From positions 14,756,001-14,820,000 of the forward strand of contig CP053155.1 in the NCBI GenBank assembly GCA_014607495.2: a DNA stretch of 64,000 nt, read 5' to 3'. Source of the stretch: Carposina sasakii. Its lineage: Eukaryota; Arthropoda; Insecta; Lepidoptera; Carposinidae. Below are positions 11,292 through 22,740 of this stretch, one piece after another; position 1 is the first letter of the stretch, and each line of letters begins with the position of its first letter. The position numbers and the translations under genes are program-made. Below the pieces are notes generated by a model, which was not told the origin of the DNA, searched no databases, and worked only from the letters and a program-made list of their open reading frames with translations.

Positions 11292-11466
11292 CTTGTCACA
11301 TCTAGTGAACCGTACCTTACTAGTGAAGTTCTAGTGAATCTAGTAATTCAAAAAACAAGTAGCTTAGTTAGTGCTTGTAGACTTTATATATTTTTCCAAA
11401 TAGTAGTATGAAGAATACAACTTATACGACTCAGGAATGTTCATACAACCCAAAATGTCAACATCC

Positions 11467-11659
11467 TGCCCCCTGATTACGTAAGACCAATAGCAAAGCC
11501 GAAGCAAAGCGATAGCGAATAATTGTACAATATTCGCCTTGAAATGTCAAAGTACCTTTGAAATTCATTTTACGTAATACGAATTTGACAAGCAATAAGC
11601 GATTTTTGTACAATTTTCGCTATCGCTTTGCTTTTGCTAGTTAGGTAATAAGGGTGCTG
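11467..11659 (+). mobile_element. Foldback MITE (CCCCTGATTACGTAA), copy 1
   Basis: Seen: left CCCCCTGATTACGTAAGACC, right TTAGGTAATAAGGGTGCTG, imperfect complements, with inner arms AGCAAAGCGATAGCGAATAA and TTTTCGCTATCGCTTTGCTT that can pair. Confidence 0.75.
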
Positions 11660-11891
11660 AATTGGCCCACCACTCATAGCCACAACTCCTGTAAGCCAGT
11701 ATCAACAGAGGTGACCAGAAAAATGCAAAAAAAGCATAGATAATGCCGGCGAGACCTAATAAGCGACTATAAAGAATTTAAACCAATGTAAACATTGCGA
11801 AATTTGCAAGTCTCAAATTTAGAATTACGATACGCTTTACTCCTTCATGTCACATTCTCTAAGGCAGCTATCAGCAAACATATATTGACAA

Positions 11892-12264
11892 TATACAGGG
11901 TGATTTTTGGTCGTCAACGTTCCCAAAAACTACAGAATCTCCTCATCATCACGATCATTTTTCTCCATGGATGCATACATGGAAAGTGTCTGGTTCCCGA
12001 GATATTAGGGTCCAAAGTTGAGTAAATAGACTGCGTTTTTCTGCATAAATGCAAATAGACGCGCGTAGTGAGATTTTTTCACGAGAAATAATTAATATCT
12101 GTCTATGAAAAAACTAGCATAAACACTGGACACTATTAATTTCGCCCGATCAAGTTTTTTTTTTTTTACATCGTTTCCCAGCATTATTTTGGCATAAACT
12201 CACTTTATTTGATGTATAGAGTACGTACCGTTCGTTAAGGGTGGCAACGAAAAACACTTGTATA
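11892..12264 (+). mobile_element. CAGGGTG-ended MITE, copy 1
   Basis: Seen: TATACAGGGTGATTTTTGGT start, TCATCACGATCATTTTTCTC, TAAATAGACTGCGTTTTTCT, TAAACACTGGACACTATTAA, and GGTGGCAACGAAAAACACTT end before TATA. Family of about 375-390 bp. Confidence 0.85.
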
Positions 12265-12421
12265 AACTTTCAATAGTAACGCTTTACAAAAGGCAATATA
12301 TGCTATTCTTCTTTAAATTTATAGTTGTAACTTGTCAATACAATTTACCAATCATGCAACTTTATAACCTAAAGTGGTTTACCAGCTAACCTATTAATTC
12401 TTAACCATGCTACTTAAGCAT

Positions 12422-12568
12422 AACTTATGGTCAATTTCTATATGAGAGATCAAAAATAATCTCGGATTTTTTTATTCTTATTTGAAATTTTGTATGAAAA
12501 CAATTGAAGTTTAAATCTAAGATATACAAAAAATCTCTCAAGATCAGTTATAGAAATTGGCTGTTAAA
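12422..12568. mobile_element. Foldback MITE (GGCCAATTTCTATA family), copy 1
   Basis: Seen: ATGGTCAATTTCTATATGAG at left and AGTTATAGAAATTGGCTGTT at right, complementary ends; interior AATTTTGTATGAAAACAATT is shared with the other copies. Confidence 0.75.
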
Positions 12569-12852
12569 GTATCAATACTCATTGACCTGAGGACCACATG
12601 GGCGGGACTGACAATCATCGACATAGGAGCGAATCACGTTTTTGTCGTACCCGTGTACTTCTATCTTCTATCATAGTTAAACTAAAAAGTAGTTTATTTA
12701 AAGATCCGCATTATATAATTTTAATATGTCTTTATTTTTCAATATTATTTACAATAGATCTTCCCTATCCACTCAAACGTCCGTGGTAAGGACAATATAT
12801 CTACCAGTTGCGGATATTGAGCACGTTGGATGTTTTTTACTTTCTTGTTGTT

Positions 12853-13089
12853 AGTTAATTATTTGCCTTGAATAGATATCTGGTGAACCTGCGTGTCTGT
12901 GAAAAAAATATTTATTATCTTGACATTCAATAATTATAATCTATCTATTATCTGCCCTAAGACACAAGCTAGTTAATTATTTGCCTTGAATAGATATCTG
13001 GTGAACCTGCGTGTCTGTGAAAAAAATATTTATTATCTTGGACATTCAATAATTATAATCTATCTATTATCTGCCCTAAGACACAAGCT
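12853..13089 (+). repeat. 118/119-bp tandem duplication, nearly identical
   Basis: Seen: AGTTAATTATTTGCCTTGAA starts both copies (12853, 12971). They differ by a single inserted G (CTTGACATTC versus CTTGGACATTC). Very recent duplication, or an assembly artefact. Confidence 0.95.
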
Positions 13090-13212
13090 ACACAGAAGAA
13101 ACGTGGTTCGAGGATGGGGCACGGAATTTGCCCCGTAACTGGTCTCCCATTCATATAAAACGTATCTACGGTTAAAAGTGTCTTTCTTTTCTATATATTC
13201 TGCGATTGTATG

Positions 13213-13330
13213 AAATATCCCCATCTTGTCCCACGTCTCTTGGCGAAATTTCTTAAATATCCCGATCTTGTCCCACATCTCTTGGCGAAATGTCTTAAAT
13301 ATCCCGATCTTGTCCCATGTCTCTTCTGTG
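13213..13330 (+). repeat. 42-bp tandem repeat, ~2.8 units
   Basis: Seen: AAATATCC recurs at 13213, 13255 and 13297. The period is a multiple of three, so the plus frame encodes a 14-residue repeat (KYPDLVPHLLAKCL type). No start or gene context supports translation. Confidence 0.9.
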
Positions 13331-14217
13331 TATGGCGAAATGTCTATTTATTTTATGTGCATTCCGTAATTACACTTGTCTTTGTCTACGCTTTATTTTT
13401 ATCCCAATTAGCAATCTAGAATTAGTGAACAATCTCACGTGTTTAAACTATTATATTGTCTTTACTATGTAATATGTGGATCGAAAAAGAACTGTAACTA
13501 CTCGACAGCTACATTCGTACACTAACGCGCGAAAGGTGTGACTCATGCTAGTCATATTGAATGGTAATTGATTTCTTATTTGTACAGCTAATGGTTGAAG
13601 TAAGTTTTTTACTATTTAAGTACGGGTCAGGGCTTTTCTGGACATCAGCTTTAAGCTCATTCCAAGAATCTCATTCCATATTACTGTGGGAAATGCTGTG
13701 TAAGTTGAAATTGTGCTAAAAATCGATCAGTCAAATTAAGAACAGCATCCTTTTTTTAAGTCGGTTAAAAAGGATGGCAGTGCCAGTGAGATTAGTCACA
13801 TGACTGGCTCTAGCCAACGTCATTTCCATTGTTTTATTCATGTTTCTTTTAATGACACAGCTGGTGACGTCAACATGTATCGTGTCAATGATTTCAAACC
13901 GAGAATCGAATACCATTCCAATAATTCATTGAGAACTTGCTGACGACCAATTTGAATTAGTCAAGTCAAAACATCACATCAGCTATTTGATGAAAAGTAC
14001 AATAGAGAGAGTTGCTCGCCTACATGCGCGAGCGCCGAAATAGCCCGCTGTCATGACAACCGGTATGAGGAACTAGGTGGGACGCACACTGGAATCTCAT
14101 TCATACTAATCTTGTTCTTGTTTTACACTCATTTATGTATTAAACATTAATAACATAAAGGAATTTTATTTGTTACGTCTAATTTATCTACTTTATAGGC
14201 TGTGTAAGACGCGATTA
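13331..14217. other. No gene seen
   Basis: Holds only the single ACCGACTTCAAA end at 13747-13772. Confidence 0.5.
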
Positions 14218-14352
14218 TGGATTTCCGGGAGGTGGGCAGCAGCGCTTCCCGTGTTGACATCATAGTCCGAAAATCACACTACGGTCACCTAACCCGCCCG
14301 CCTGATCAGCGTGGTGATTACGACCAAAACCCTCTATGGCCCTAATAATTTA
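14218..14352 (+). mobile_element. Family B element, internal part only
   Basis: Seen: TTTCCGGGAGGTGGGCAGCA, then CACTACGGTCACCTAACCC and GTGGTGATTACGACC. The typical 3' end (CAGCAGTGGACTGC) is missing. Confidence 0.65.
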
Positions 14353-15484
14353 ATCCCAATCCAACGCGAAAGTAAGTTTGATTTTTACTTCTTCACGTTT
14401 TATTTACTCAACTAATCTTCTCGAAATTTTGCATACATAAATAATAATATTAATAATAATAATTACGAGTATAGAGAAGGACATAGGTAAGTTTTATTCT
14501 GTTATCCTATCCACTCTGACGAGTCGCGGGCAACAGCTCTTACTCAATAAAGGAATTGTTCATAAAAAGGTGCATTTTAAATACGATGTTACAAAGAAAA
14601 ACTTCACGGTTAGTAATAAAATTCACCTCTTTTTAACTGCTTAATCCGAAAGAGCTGCTAATTTTGGCACTCAAATTAGCAAATTAATTCTATAGAGGTA
14701 TTAACGTTCCCAAACTAATGTCATCATTTATTTAATGCCGTTAAGATATTAAGTATTAACATAACAATATAATTATGGCTAAGTACAATAATTTTAGTCT
14801 TGGAAGTTTGGGGTCCTTTGGCTCCAATTTTCGAACTTGCGAACCATTTTGAGGGCGTTGTAAGAGTGACTTTCGATATTCTTATTTTAAGGAACTGCAC
14901 GGGTGGGAATAATTCCGTGCCATTGAGCCACCGGGTATTTAATAATAAGAAACGTTATTTTCATCCCCCTAATTTATTCTGAACTTTTTATATAGGTTTA
15001 AATGCTAGAAACTACAATATATCTCTAAGTTCAGCGTGCCTTTTGTCATATTAAATTTATTTAATGTACGGTTTTTTTTACTTTTTCTAAAATAGTCACG
15101 CTTTACTCGAAGCCAACAGCAGCAACCGTAAAAACAAGCCTAATTCCTTGGCAATAAGATTTTCTGAAAAAATCATATCGCGCTTTTAAAGGAAAATTAT
15201 TTCTGTTTTGAAAGATGTTTGAAAGTTATTTATTTCTCGTTAATAGAAATGTGTTAAATATTTCCCCCGCCCAAGTTCTGTATTTGACTGTAGGCTCCTC
15301 TTTTTTTTTAAATTTGGAATTTCGATTGTTTGTAAATTAAAACTTAATTTCTTTTAACCAGTTGTCCGCCGCGGTTATCGCGTAGGCTCTGATCGCCGGA
15401 CGCGCACTTGCTTTTAATGTGCTCTAGGAATTACGACCGTGCTGAACGGATCTGTTTAGAAGAATGCTTCGGCGATCTTCGATC
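14353..15484. other. No gene seen
   Basis: AT-rich, then a GC-richer lead-in from about 15360 that may belong to the degraded Helitron array. Confidence 0.5.
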
Positions 15485-15895
15485 ACTCCCGTGGTCCCTT
15501 CCCGTGGGAATTTCGGGAAATCCGTTCTTAGAGCTTCCTTGTAGCCCTAATCCGATTTCGCTTCGTATAAATAGCGGTTTTCGTAAAAATTTGAAATTCC
15601 GTAACTCCCCTTCCCATGGGAATTCGGGAAATCCGTTCTTAGTGCTCCCTCGCAGTCCCTAATGAACATACAGGTCAATTTCAAATTATATGTACGGAGT
15701 TGTCGTAAAAAAAATTATTCTTCCCGTTTGTCCCCTTCCCATGAGAATACGGGAAATCCGTTTGAATTCCCGTTCCCCTCCGTAGAATTTCGGGAAATCC
15801 GTTTTTAGTTCTTCTCATTGTCCCCAATATTAGCTCAATAGTATAGTATAATCCCTATTTCGGGAAATACCGTGATAATCTATAGCGGTTTTCAT
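15485..15895 (-). repeat. Degenerate array of the Helitron minisatellite unit
   Basis: Seen: at least four blocks of a motif reading GGGAATTTCGGGAAATCCGT, spaced 100-130 bp, with AATAGCGGTTTTCGTAAAAA between. It is the reverse complement of the unit at 37557-38110 and much more diverged, so it is an older copy of the same Helitron interior. Confidence 0.75.
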
Positions 15896-16230
15896 AAATA
15901 ATAAAAATGTATCCACGGATAACGGTGAAACTCGGTCTCGGAGTACATAGAAGATATATGAGAAAAAATATTATAGGAGACCTTTATTAACGCAATAGAA
16001 CCCAAAACGATGATTTTTGGAATTATTGTCTGTTTGTCGGTTTGTCTGTACGTTTGTGCACGTTAATCTCAGAAACGGCTGAACCGATTTCGATGCAGGT
16101 TTCAGGAATATATTGTGACACTTAACATATAGGCTACTTTTTATCCTGGGAAAATGTTTTTATCCCGGATAATTTCGACATTTTGTTTTTTTCTGTAGTC
16201 CACGCGGACGGAGTCGCGGGCGGCCACTAG
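15895..16230 (+). mobile_element. Non-autonomous Helitron
   Basis: Seen: AATAAAAATGTATCCACGG, ATAGAAGATATATGAGAAAA, CAGAAACGGCTGAACCGATT, and a 3' end with stem-forming GGACGGAGTCGCGGGCGGCC followed by ACTAG. The terminal CTAG (16227-16230) is followed by T as Helitrons require. The 5' TC end is missing, merged with the array to its left. Confidence 0.82.
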
Positions 16231-16457
16231 TCTGTAATATAAAAATGAATCGCTAATTTCATTGCTAAGCGCGAATCTCGAGAACGGCTAAACCGATTTC
16301 GCTAAATCTTTTTTTAGCGTATTCCTTGAAGTACAAAAATGATTATGCGGAGGGAAAATATTAAAAATTGCCTTTTTCACTTTTCTATAGGGGCAGCCTT
16401 GGACTTTGTCCACGTGAAAGGGCATTACGCCCGTGCAAAGCCGGGGCGGATCGCTAG
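16231..16457 (+). mobile_element. Second Helitron family, abutting the previous one
   Basis: Seen: starts TCTGTAATATAAAAATGAAT at the base after the previous element's CTAG, contains AGAACGGCTAAACCGATTTC, and ends GCCGGGGCGGATCGCTAG before T. The GC-rich 3' end is the GCCGGGGCGG type, different from the GCGGGCGTCC type. Confidence 0.8.
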
Positions 16458-16504
16458 TAAGTAATAAAAGCATTTTTAAACAGTGAATGTCTATTATTAA
16501 ATAG

Positions 16505-16556
16505 CGGTGCCGTCATATAGCGGCCGTGAGGGAACATTCCGCATATCGGCACCGTA
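16505..16556. repeat. Inverted repeat GGTGCCG...CGGCACC
   Basis: Seen: CGGTGCCGTCATATAGCGG pairs with CCGCATATCGGCACCG across a ~15-nt loop, with a small bulge. A related pair is at 44181-44250 (GTTGCCGTCATATAGCGGCG and GATGCCGACATATGAC). Both follow a Helitron by 50-200 bp. Confidence 0.7.
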
Positions 16557-17031
16557 AAGGCGACTGTCTTTTTGCGTTCGTAAGACCGCTTTTTTATTTC
16601 ATTTCATTTATTTTCGGAAACATTATTACAATCCCTTTGTTACTAAGAACAGCATTTGTGATTTATTTATTATAGGACGGCAGTACAATTGTTGGAAACC
16701 AAAGCTCCCAGTTATATCATTTACGTGCGGAACCTTCCCCAAGCTTGCCCGACTCGTAGCTGATTATTTTGTTTAGTTTTTCCGGGCATTGACTTACATT
16801 TGGCATAAAACCTGGTTTTCAGTCTCAGATATCATAGCTATTATGTGTCAGACATTTTTGTTAGTTTTAGTTTTAAATAATTATAATTCATAGCGGATGG
16901 CCCTTTTGGCAAATTCGCCATGTTTTTTGTGTATACTGTTTTATTTATAGAATAGACAAATAATTTGATATGATGGGTGAAGAAACTTTGAAATATTCAA
17001 GGTTAAAGTTTATGTATTCTTTTTATCGCCA

Positions 17032-17140
17032 TACATATAATCACGCCTTTATCCCTTACGGGGTAGGCAGAGCACCAAGGGCTGATAGAACCACATGGTG
17101 TGACCAACTTACTGGACGCAACTCTGTCGAGGGTATAGTT
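17032..17140 (-). mobile_element. LINE 3'-end repeat (family A), truncated
   Basis: Seen: ATAATCACGCCTTTATCCCT and ACCAAGGGCTGATAGAACC, then GAGGGTATAGTTGAGA. Ends abruptly before the diverged Helitron end at 17152. Confidence 0.7.
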
Positions 17141-17151
17141 GAGACTAGAAA

Positions 17152-17290
17152 TACCAATTGGACGCCCGCGACTTTCTGCATCCGCGCGGACTGCGAAGAT
17201 CTAATCTTCTAATCTTTACAAAATGTGGAGAAATATCCAGGGATATATAAATTCATTTATCCCGGGTATAAAAAGTACCGACAAGTAAAG
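17152..17290 (-). mobile_element. Helitron remnant, diverged
   Basis: Seen on plus: TTGGACGCCCGCGACTTTCT, CGCGCGGACTGCGAAGATCT, then ATCCAGGGATATAT. The CTAG end is lost. Another similar scrap (CACGCAGACAAAGTCGCGGG) lies at 31802-31830, and one at 58058-58095. Confidence 0.55.
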
Positions 17291-17551
17291 AGAAATTGTT
17301 AACAAACAGGGTAACATGTGATTAACTACATTGAAAAAAATGAAAGGACTATCATAAATTCGTCATTTTTTGTGATAACCGAAGCAAGCTATCGATCTAG
17401 AGGACATCGAAATGTACTTATACCTATAAAAAAATATTGACTTTATGTTTGAAATCCATATGGCTTGACCCTAACGGGGAACCTGATTCCTTTCTTAAAA
17501 AAGAATAATTCTATGAAAATCATACTGAAATAAAACTCATTTATTACAAGT

Positions 17552-17738
17552 CAATAGAGGGACAAGAGGGTCTTGGTGTTTTGTAGGCGATGGGCTGACC
17601 ACCTGTCACTACTAACCGAACTTGTACATCTCAAAATTGGTCAGAAGTGGCACCATGAGGTTCTATCGGCCCTTGGTGCTCTGCCTACCCCGTAAGGGAT
17701 AAAGGCGTGATTATATGTATGTATGTATATATGTAATA
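17552..17738 (+). mobile_element. LINE 3'-end repeat (family A)
   Basis: Seen: GACAAGAGGGTCTTGGTGTT through CTCTGCCTACCCCGTAAGGG to the ATGTATGTATGTATATATG tail. Lacks the first ~80 bp. Confidence 0.75.
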
Positions 17739-17740
17739 AT

Positions 17741-18860
17741 AATGTTGATTGAAGCCCTAAAATTTATGATACTATATCTCTAACAGTAATAATTTTTCAG
17801 TGTCTGCCTTGTTTAATAAGTTATATATTATGTTCTAGAAATCACTCCTAGCAACAAGTAACCATTTTTATCCGATCCGATGGCGATATAAAAACCATTT
17901 CTTCCATGACACTAACATATGATTGAGTGCGAAAGAGATGGCCTCTGATTGGTGCACGGAGGAAGGAAGTTTAGAGGAGACTTGGTAGAAGATAGCTTGT
18001 ATAGATAAGCTTGCTATTATATGTACATCTTTTCTTATATCCTATGTCATTTATATTTTGTGTTTGTGTGTGTGCAGTAAAGAATATCTAAGATAATAAT
18101 GACTAGCACTACAGGGTTTGATTGAAAAAAGTTTGAGAAGGACTGGTCGTAATAGTAAACTAGTAGTGGATGTGCTACCAGCTTGTGGGATCTCCCTTAA
18201 GCTGCAGTTTACGTTCTCGATCGAATCGATAGCGGTTCATTCGTTCACCTCTGATAAGAATCCTTTATTTACGCGCATTCGTCAAGTCACGTGATTAATT
18301 CCCATTGCTGTTGTTCGAGTTTTGCGATACCAAACGATATTGCTTACATTGTCTCATCGCCTTGGCCAGTGTGTTTAGTTTATTTATTGTAACAAATAAC
18401 TTGTTACATAATACTTTTTATTCCAACAGTTTGCTACAATTTGTGAGTTACATATTAGGGACAACTCCGCTAAACACATAGCTTTCATGTTGGTCATCGT
18501 GGATGGCCATTCTGAATGACTCCTCCAGATTTTTTGCTGAGACTTTTTATCGAAACTAGTCTAGTTTATTGTTATCTCTCATTGCTATGCGTTGAGAAAC
18601 AAATAGATGTGGACTTGTAACCGGAACTAACATTTATTTCCATATGTGTTAGAACAAATGATTTGTGATTGAGAATAAAAAATGAACGCAGTCTTGTATA
18701 CGTCAATTATCCCCATCTCCATGTAAAGGAAGAGCCAGATACCTATGCTAGGGATTCCTATGCTAAATGTAACCATCGGTGACAAAAGCTTATGAATTTT
18801 ATAACAATTTAACAACTTATTGAAATCATCGGCTTTGTGATTATTTTACAAAATCATCTG
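17741..18860. other. No gene seen
   Basis: Mixed composition; 18190-18330 is GC-richer (AACGATATTG, TCACGTGATT) but without a frame or known motif. Confidence 0.5.
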
Positions 18861-18992
18861 AAACCGAACTTGTACATCTCAACTATACCCTCAAAATTGG
18901 TCAGAAGTGGCACCATGTGGTTCTATCGGCCCTTGGTGCTCTGCCTACCCCGTAAGGTATAAAGGCGTGATTATATGTATGTATGTATCTGC
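18861..18992 (+). mobile_element. LINE 3'-end repeat (family A)
   Basis: Seen: AACCGAACTTGTACATCTCA through CTGCCTACCCCGTAAGGTAT to the ATGTATGTATGTAT tail. 5' truncated. Confidence 0.75.
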
Positions 18993-19190
18993 ATCCGAAG
19001 CAGGTAATTGTAGTGGCATTTCGAAATTCACAAGAACCTAAAACTATATCATGCTACAGCAGAATTTTAACTAAGTAGACTAACTAAATTTTATTATTAG
19101 TATTTACGGAGACTGGCAGCATTACCTCATAAGAGCAATAGATCTATAGTTATCCGAAATAAGCGATTTTTATTTAATTACTAGTGGACG

Positions 19191-19476
19191 CCCGCGACTT
19201 CGTCCGCATGGACTACAGAAAAAACAAAATGTGGAAATCATCCGGGATAAAAACATTTTCTCGGGATAAAAAGTAACCTATATGTTAAGTGGGACCTGTC
19301 ACAATATATTCGTGAAAACTGCATCGAAATCGGTTCAGCCGTTTCTGAGATTAACGTGCACAAACAAAAAAATCATTGTTTTGGGTACTATTACGTTGAT
19401 AAAGGTGTCAATATTTTTTCTCATATATCTTCCATGTACAGACTGCGACCCGTTACATTTTTATTATGTGTATAGA
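19191..19476 (-). mobile_element. Non-autonomous Helitron, complete
   Basis: Seen: on plus it starts CTAGTGGACGCCCGCGACTT (the 3' end) and runs through ACTGCATCGAAATCGGTTCA to TTATTATGTGTATAGA (5' TC end on minus). Same family as 15895-16230 and 43634-43979. Confidence 0.85.
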
Positions 19477-19911
19477 AGATTAGATGGCATATCTATGTAT
19501 TAGTTGATCGTAGGCATGGTAGCAAGACTCGCACTATTTAAATATCTGGCCGGTCTATTCATCAATAGCTAGAAATGTGTTGCAAAAAATAATTTTATAA
19601 CAAGGCAGTGTAGTGTGGGGTCTGTGGGAGTAGTTTCTTGAACTTGGCATTGCTGTGGAGTTTAATTTTGTAATGTTGGCAAAAAAATATTTGTATGACG
19701 TAGACATTTTGCGGCAGTTTTTTGTTTGGTGTAGAATTTGAATTGAGAATGTCTGTCAGGTTTTGATGACAGGTTTGGTGTTGTGGTGATGCTAGGAGGT
19801 CCCAGATTTAAATCCTTCGCGCGACAGATTTATGTACAGGAAAGTTTTGAGTCATGATTGCATAGTTTTTATAATATGGACAAAAATGGACATATTTGAG
19901 CTGGCTTGTCG

Positions 19912-20020
19912 CAGATCATTAATGACCCCGCTATTACTAAACGTTACTGTAAAGATCTCCTTGGTGATTCTGTGGTTCGGCTACCCCATTTTGGGAACAC
20001 GGTCCTGTTTATATATATAA
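19912..20020 (+). repeat. Dispersed repeat C, 3' half
   Basis: Seen: GACCCCGCTATTACTAAACG, GGCTACCCCATTTTGGGAAC, ACGGTCCTGT and a TATA-rich tail. Confidence 0.55.
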
Positions 20021-20648
20021 CATAGTATGTAGAGAAGCAGGACTAAATATAAAAAATCATCATTACATACAATTGCGTGCATCAGGCCGTAGCCAAGATG
20101 TAGAGGCCCTTTTTAAAGAGTCTGGAGTACACATGGCGGATATCATCACCGAGCGCACAATATGATACACCCGGCGATGGTCCCCGCCTTATTACTACTT
20201 ACTTATTGTAATTTACAAACTTCAAAATTAACCACGTAAAGTTCATTTCATTTTGGAATCGCGGTAAGACTACTATTGTATTTCTATGATGCAATACATA
20301 CATAGCTAACTTATGGCATATATCACGATAGATACATAGTACAGACAGAACAACCGATTTCTTCGACCTCAATACCAGCAGTTGGCACGTAAGGGACAAG
20401 ATGAACGAGTGGATCGCTTGTTTCTCCCATAATTCACTGGTCACGGCGCCTCGTGCTCTATGATGTGATAATTTGGACAAATAAGTTTTAAGTATACAAG
20501 GTAGACCTTTTTTATGTTGCGTGTTGTTAATTGACGCACAAGTTCGAAGCCATTGCTTAAGAAGTCACACTTTGTTATGACAGATATGGGACATTGTGGT
20601 AGAAGTTAATACAAGTAAATAAAAATTAAATTAGAATAAAAAAAAAAT

Positions 20649-20896
20649 AAAACCGACTTCAAATGCGTGAACACAAAAAAACTAAAAATTAAAAAAAGTT
20701 CATCCCCAATTTTCCACCCTTGGGGGTTGTTTTTTTATTATTAAATTTAAATGGGACCACCCTTGAGGTATTACCTATACGCCGAAAAAAGATTTGTTCA
20801 AATCGGTTCATAATTGGCGGAGTTATCGCGTAACAAACATAGAAAAACATACGGGTCGAATTGAGAACCTCCTTTTTTTGAAGTCGGTTGAAAAGA
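20649..20896. mobile_element. Inverted-repeat element with ACCGACTTCAAA ends
   Basis: Seen: left AAACCGACTTCAAATGCGTG; right (minus) TTTTCAACCGACTTCAAAAA then GAGGTTCTCAATTCGACCC. Interior TAACAAACATAGAAAAACAT. A family I remember as common in Lepidoptera. Confidence 0.75.
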
Positions 20897-21611
20897 TATG
20901 AAAGATTCTATAGATAGATCAGATAACAGATCTCTCTTACTCCGAGTAAGAATGCGATATGGTTGTCTTTAATGTGTTTCATTAGGTTATCTGAATTTTA
21001 ATAAGAGTGAGGATCATTTCGTTCGTTAAGGGGGTGAACACGCGCAGCGTTTCCAAACTGTAATTTTGCATAATGTGAACCCCCATCTAAAAATATCAGG
21101 AAGCCGCCCCTGCGCCTGAGAGAATGACCCAAATTGCCCCAGAGTTCTTTAGTTGACGCGACGTCGAAGCCACGCATCAGCTTAGGAAAATATCCCATAT
21201 ATACCTATATATATATTGACATAAATAAATAAATAATGGTAAGGGGTAGGTACCGCAGTTTTTTTCATAACAAATGCTTTGAGATTTTGGCTAAGTTCGT
21301 AGAGTACGTAGTGTTAGTGCTCATAAACGTTACCAGTATGTTCGCTAAACATGCGTGACAAAAAAATTGTCAAATTCTCGATACATATTTTAAATTGTAA
21401 CCCTTAAAAAAACACATGAAGTCCCCATTATTTTGTGCCTAAATCGTGATGGCCACCATTTTGCGTATAATTATATAAATACGTGTTTCACGCGTTGATA
21501 ACTGGATTTTACTACTACGCATATGGTGCTAAAAGTAAGTGAATTTTTTAATCAGGGTCGTTTGGAGAAAGTTAACTTTTCTCGCTTGACATATTTTTCA
21601 AGCTTAATATA

Positions 21612-21705
21612 AATCATTCATTCATTTTCAGCCATAAGAAGTCCGTTGCTGAATATAGGCCTCTCCCAATGACCTCCAGTTGTAAGCGACCTGCGTCGGC
21701 AGAAA
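21612..21705 (-). mobile_element. RTE-type retrotransposon 3' end
   Basis: Seen: the minus strand reads NWRSLGEAYIQQRTSYG followed by a stop and a GAATGAATGAAT tail. This is the same C-terminal peptide pattern as the RTE at 59777-60982 (WRLLGEVYVQQWTSQG) with a different tail, so it is a different RTE subfamily. Only the last ~90 bp are recognisable. Confidence 0.75.
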
Positions 21706-21790
21706 TTCGCGACCCTAATAATATCTTAAGCTTAAAAATAGTCATACATAAATTCGAAAATGATGCCTTCTGTTCGAAATACCACAATAA

Positions 21791-22110
21791 ATGCATTCAG
21801 ACATCCCAGTCAGCATAAAGCAATCACTAAAATCAAGAACTAAATCAGCCGCATGCTCCGCTGAGATACTCGCTAGCCACATACTAAGCCAAGCTCTAGA
21901 CTGGAATCCCCAAGGAAAGCGTAAGCGTGGCAGCCCTAAGCAGACCTGGCGGCGGACGGTCATCTCACAGGAGAAGGCTCAAGACCGAACGGGGTGGCGG
22001 CGAACTTTGGAGGCCCTCTGTCCTGACCTGTAGCAAATTCAAACGCGAAGCTCAAGATTGAACAGGGTGGTGGCTTTCTGTGAAGGCCCTAGGCCCTATC
22101 TTGGGGTCGC
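21791..22110 (+). pseudogene. LINE reverse transcriptase C-terminal fragment
   Basis: Seen: an 80-codon open stretch containing HILSQALDWNPQGKRKRG, SPKQTWRRTV and QDRTGWRRTLEALCPDL. The GKRKRGxPKxTWRRTV and QDRxxWRxxxxALCP motifs are the usual C-terminus of RTE/CR1-like ORFs in metazoans. After the stop, a degraded second copy of the final ~60 bp follows (22040-22100). The RT domain is missing. It lies just downstream of an oppositely oriented RTE tail, so two fragments are joined back to back. Confidence 0.75.
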
Positions 22111-22598
22111 AGAAACTTAAATCAAGTTAGTAATAATCAATTACAACTGCTTTTGAATTGCATTATTGCAGCTTTTGAATGATTGATTTGCGGAGTTGAT
22201 ACTACAGATAGGTAACTTTTCTTTACACTTTAACTAGTACATATAGTGAAGCAACAGTTGTGTCGAGTAAAGTACAGAATCCCAGAATTAAATAACGCAT
22301 TATCCTTAAAATTAGTATTCGAAGCGTCAGTTGACACATGTTTAGCGCATATTAAATTTATAGACCAAGAGTTATTGCACTTCTGGTAATTCCCATCTAG
22401 GTAGTATTTGGAAGGTGTCATCTAGGTGGGCTTTCTAGTGTGAACTCGATGTTAAATCGCTAACTAAATGGTATTAGCATTGTTTTTTGCCAGCGCTAGA
22501 TAGCATCTCGTGTATTCTGGAGATGATGAGTGTTGCACATATACTTATCCAATATCTATCTAAGCATACTAACATATTTCATTTCATTAACATTACTA

Positions 22599-22740
22599 GT
22601 AGAGTGCGTTTAACCAAATAGTTTCTTTGATTGATGGCGCTAGATAGCTACTTTGTGTGACTACATTAACGTATCACAGAAAACAAAAAATGCTAATTCC
22701 GAAATCTGGCATAAGAGTTATTCTATGAAACGGACTCTAC
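22599..22740. mobile_element. MITE with TA flanks (GTAGAGTGCGTTT family)
   Basis: Seen: GTAGAGTGCGTTTAACCAAA left, and GTAGAGTCCGTTTCATAGAA right (minus), flanked by TA at 22597 and 22741. TA duplication suits Tc1/mariner-type transposases. The TTTGATTGATGGCGCTAG block recurs in related scraps. Confidence 0.75.

Noticed and set aside
12853..13089. Long terminal repeats of an LTR element
   Set aside because: The two copies are directly adjacent with no internal region, so it is a tandem duplication. No LTR retrotransposon, gag/pol frame or primer-binding site was seen anywhere.
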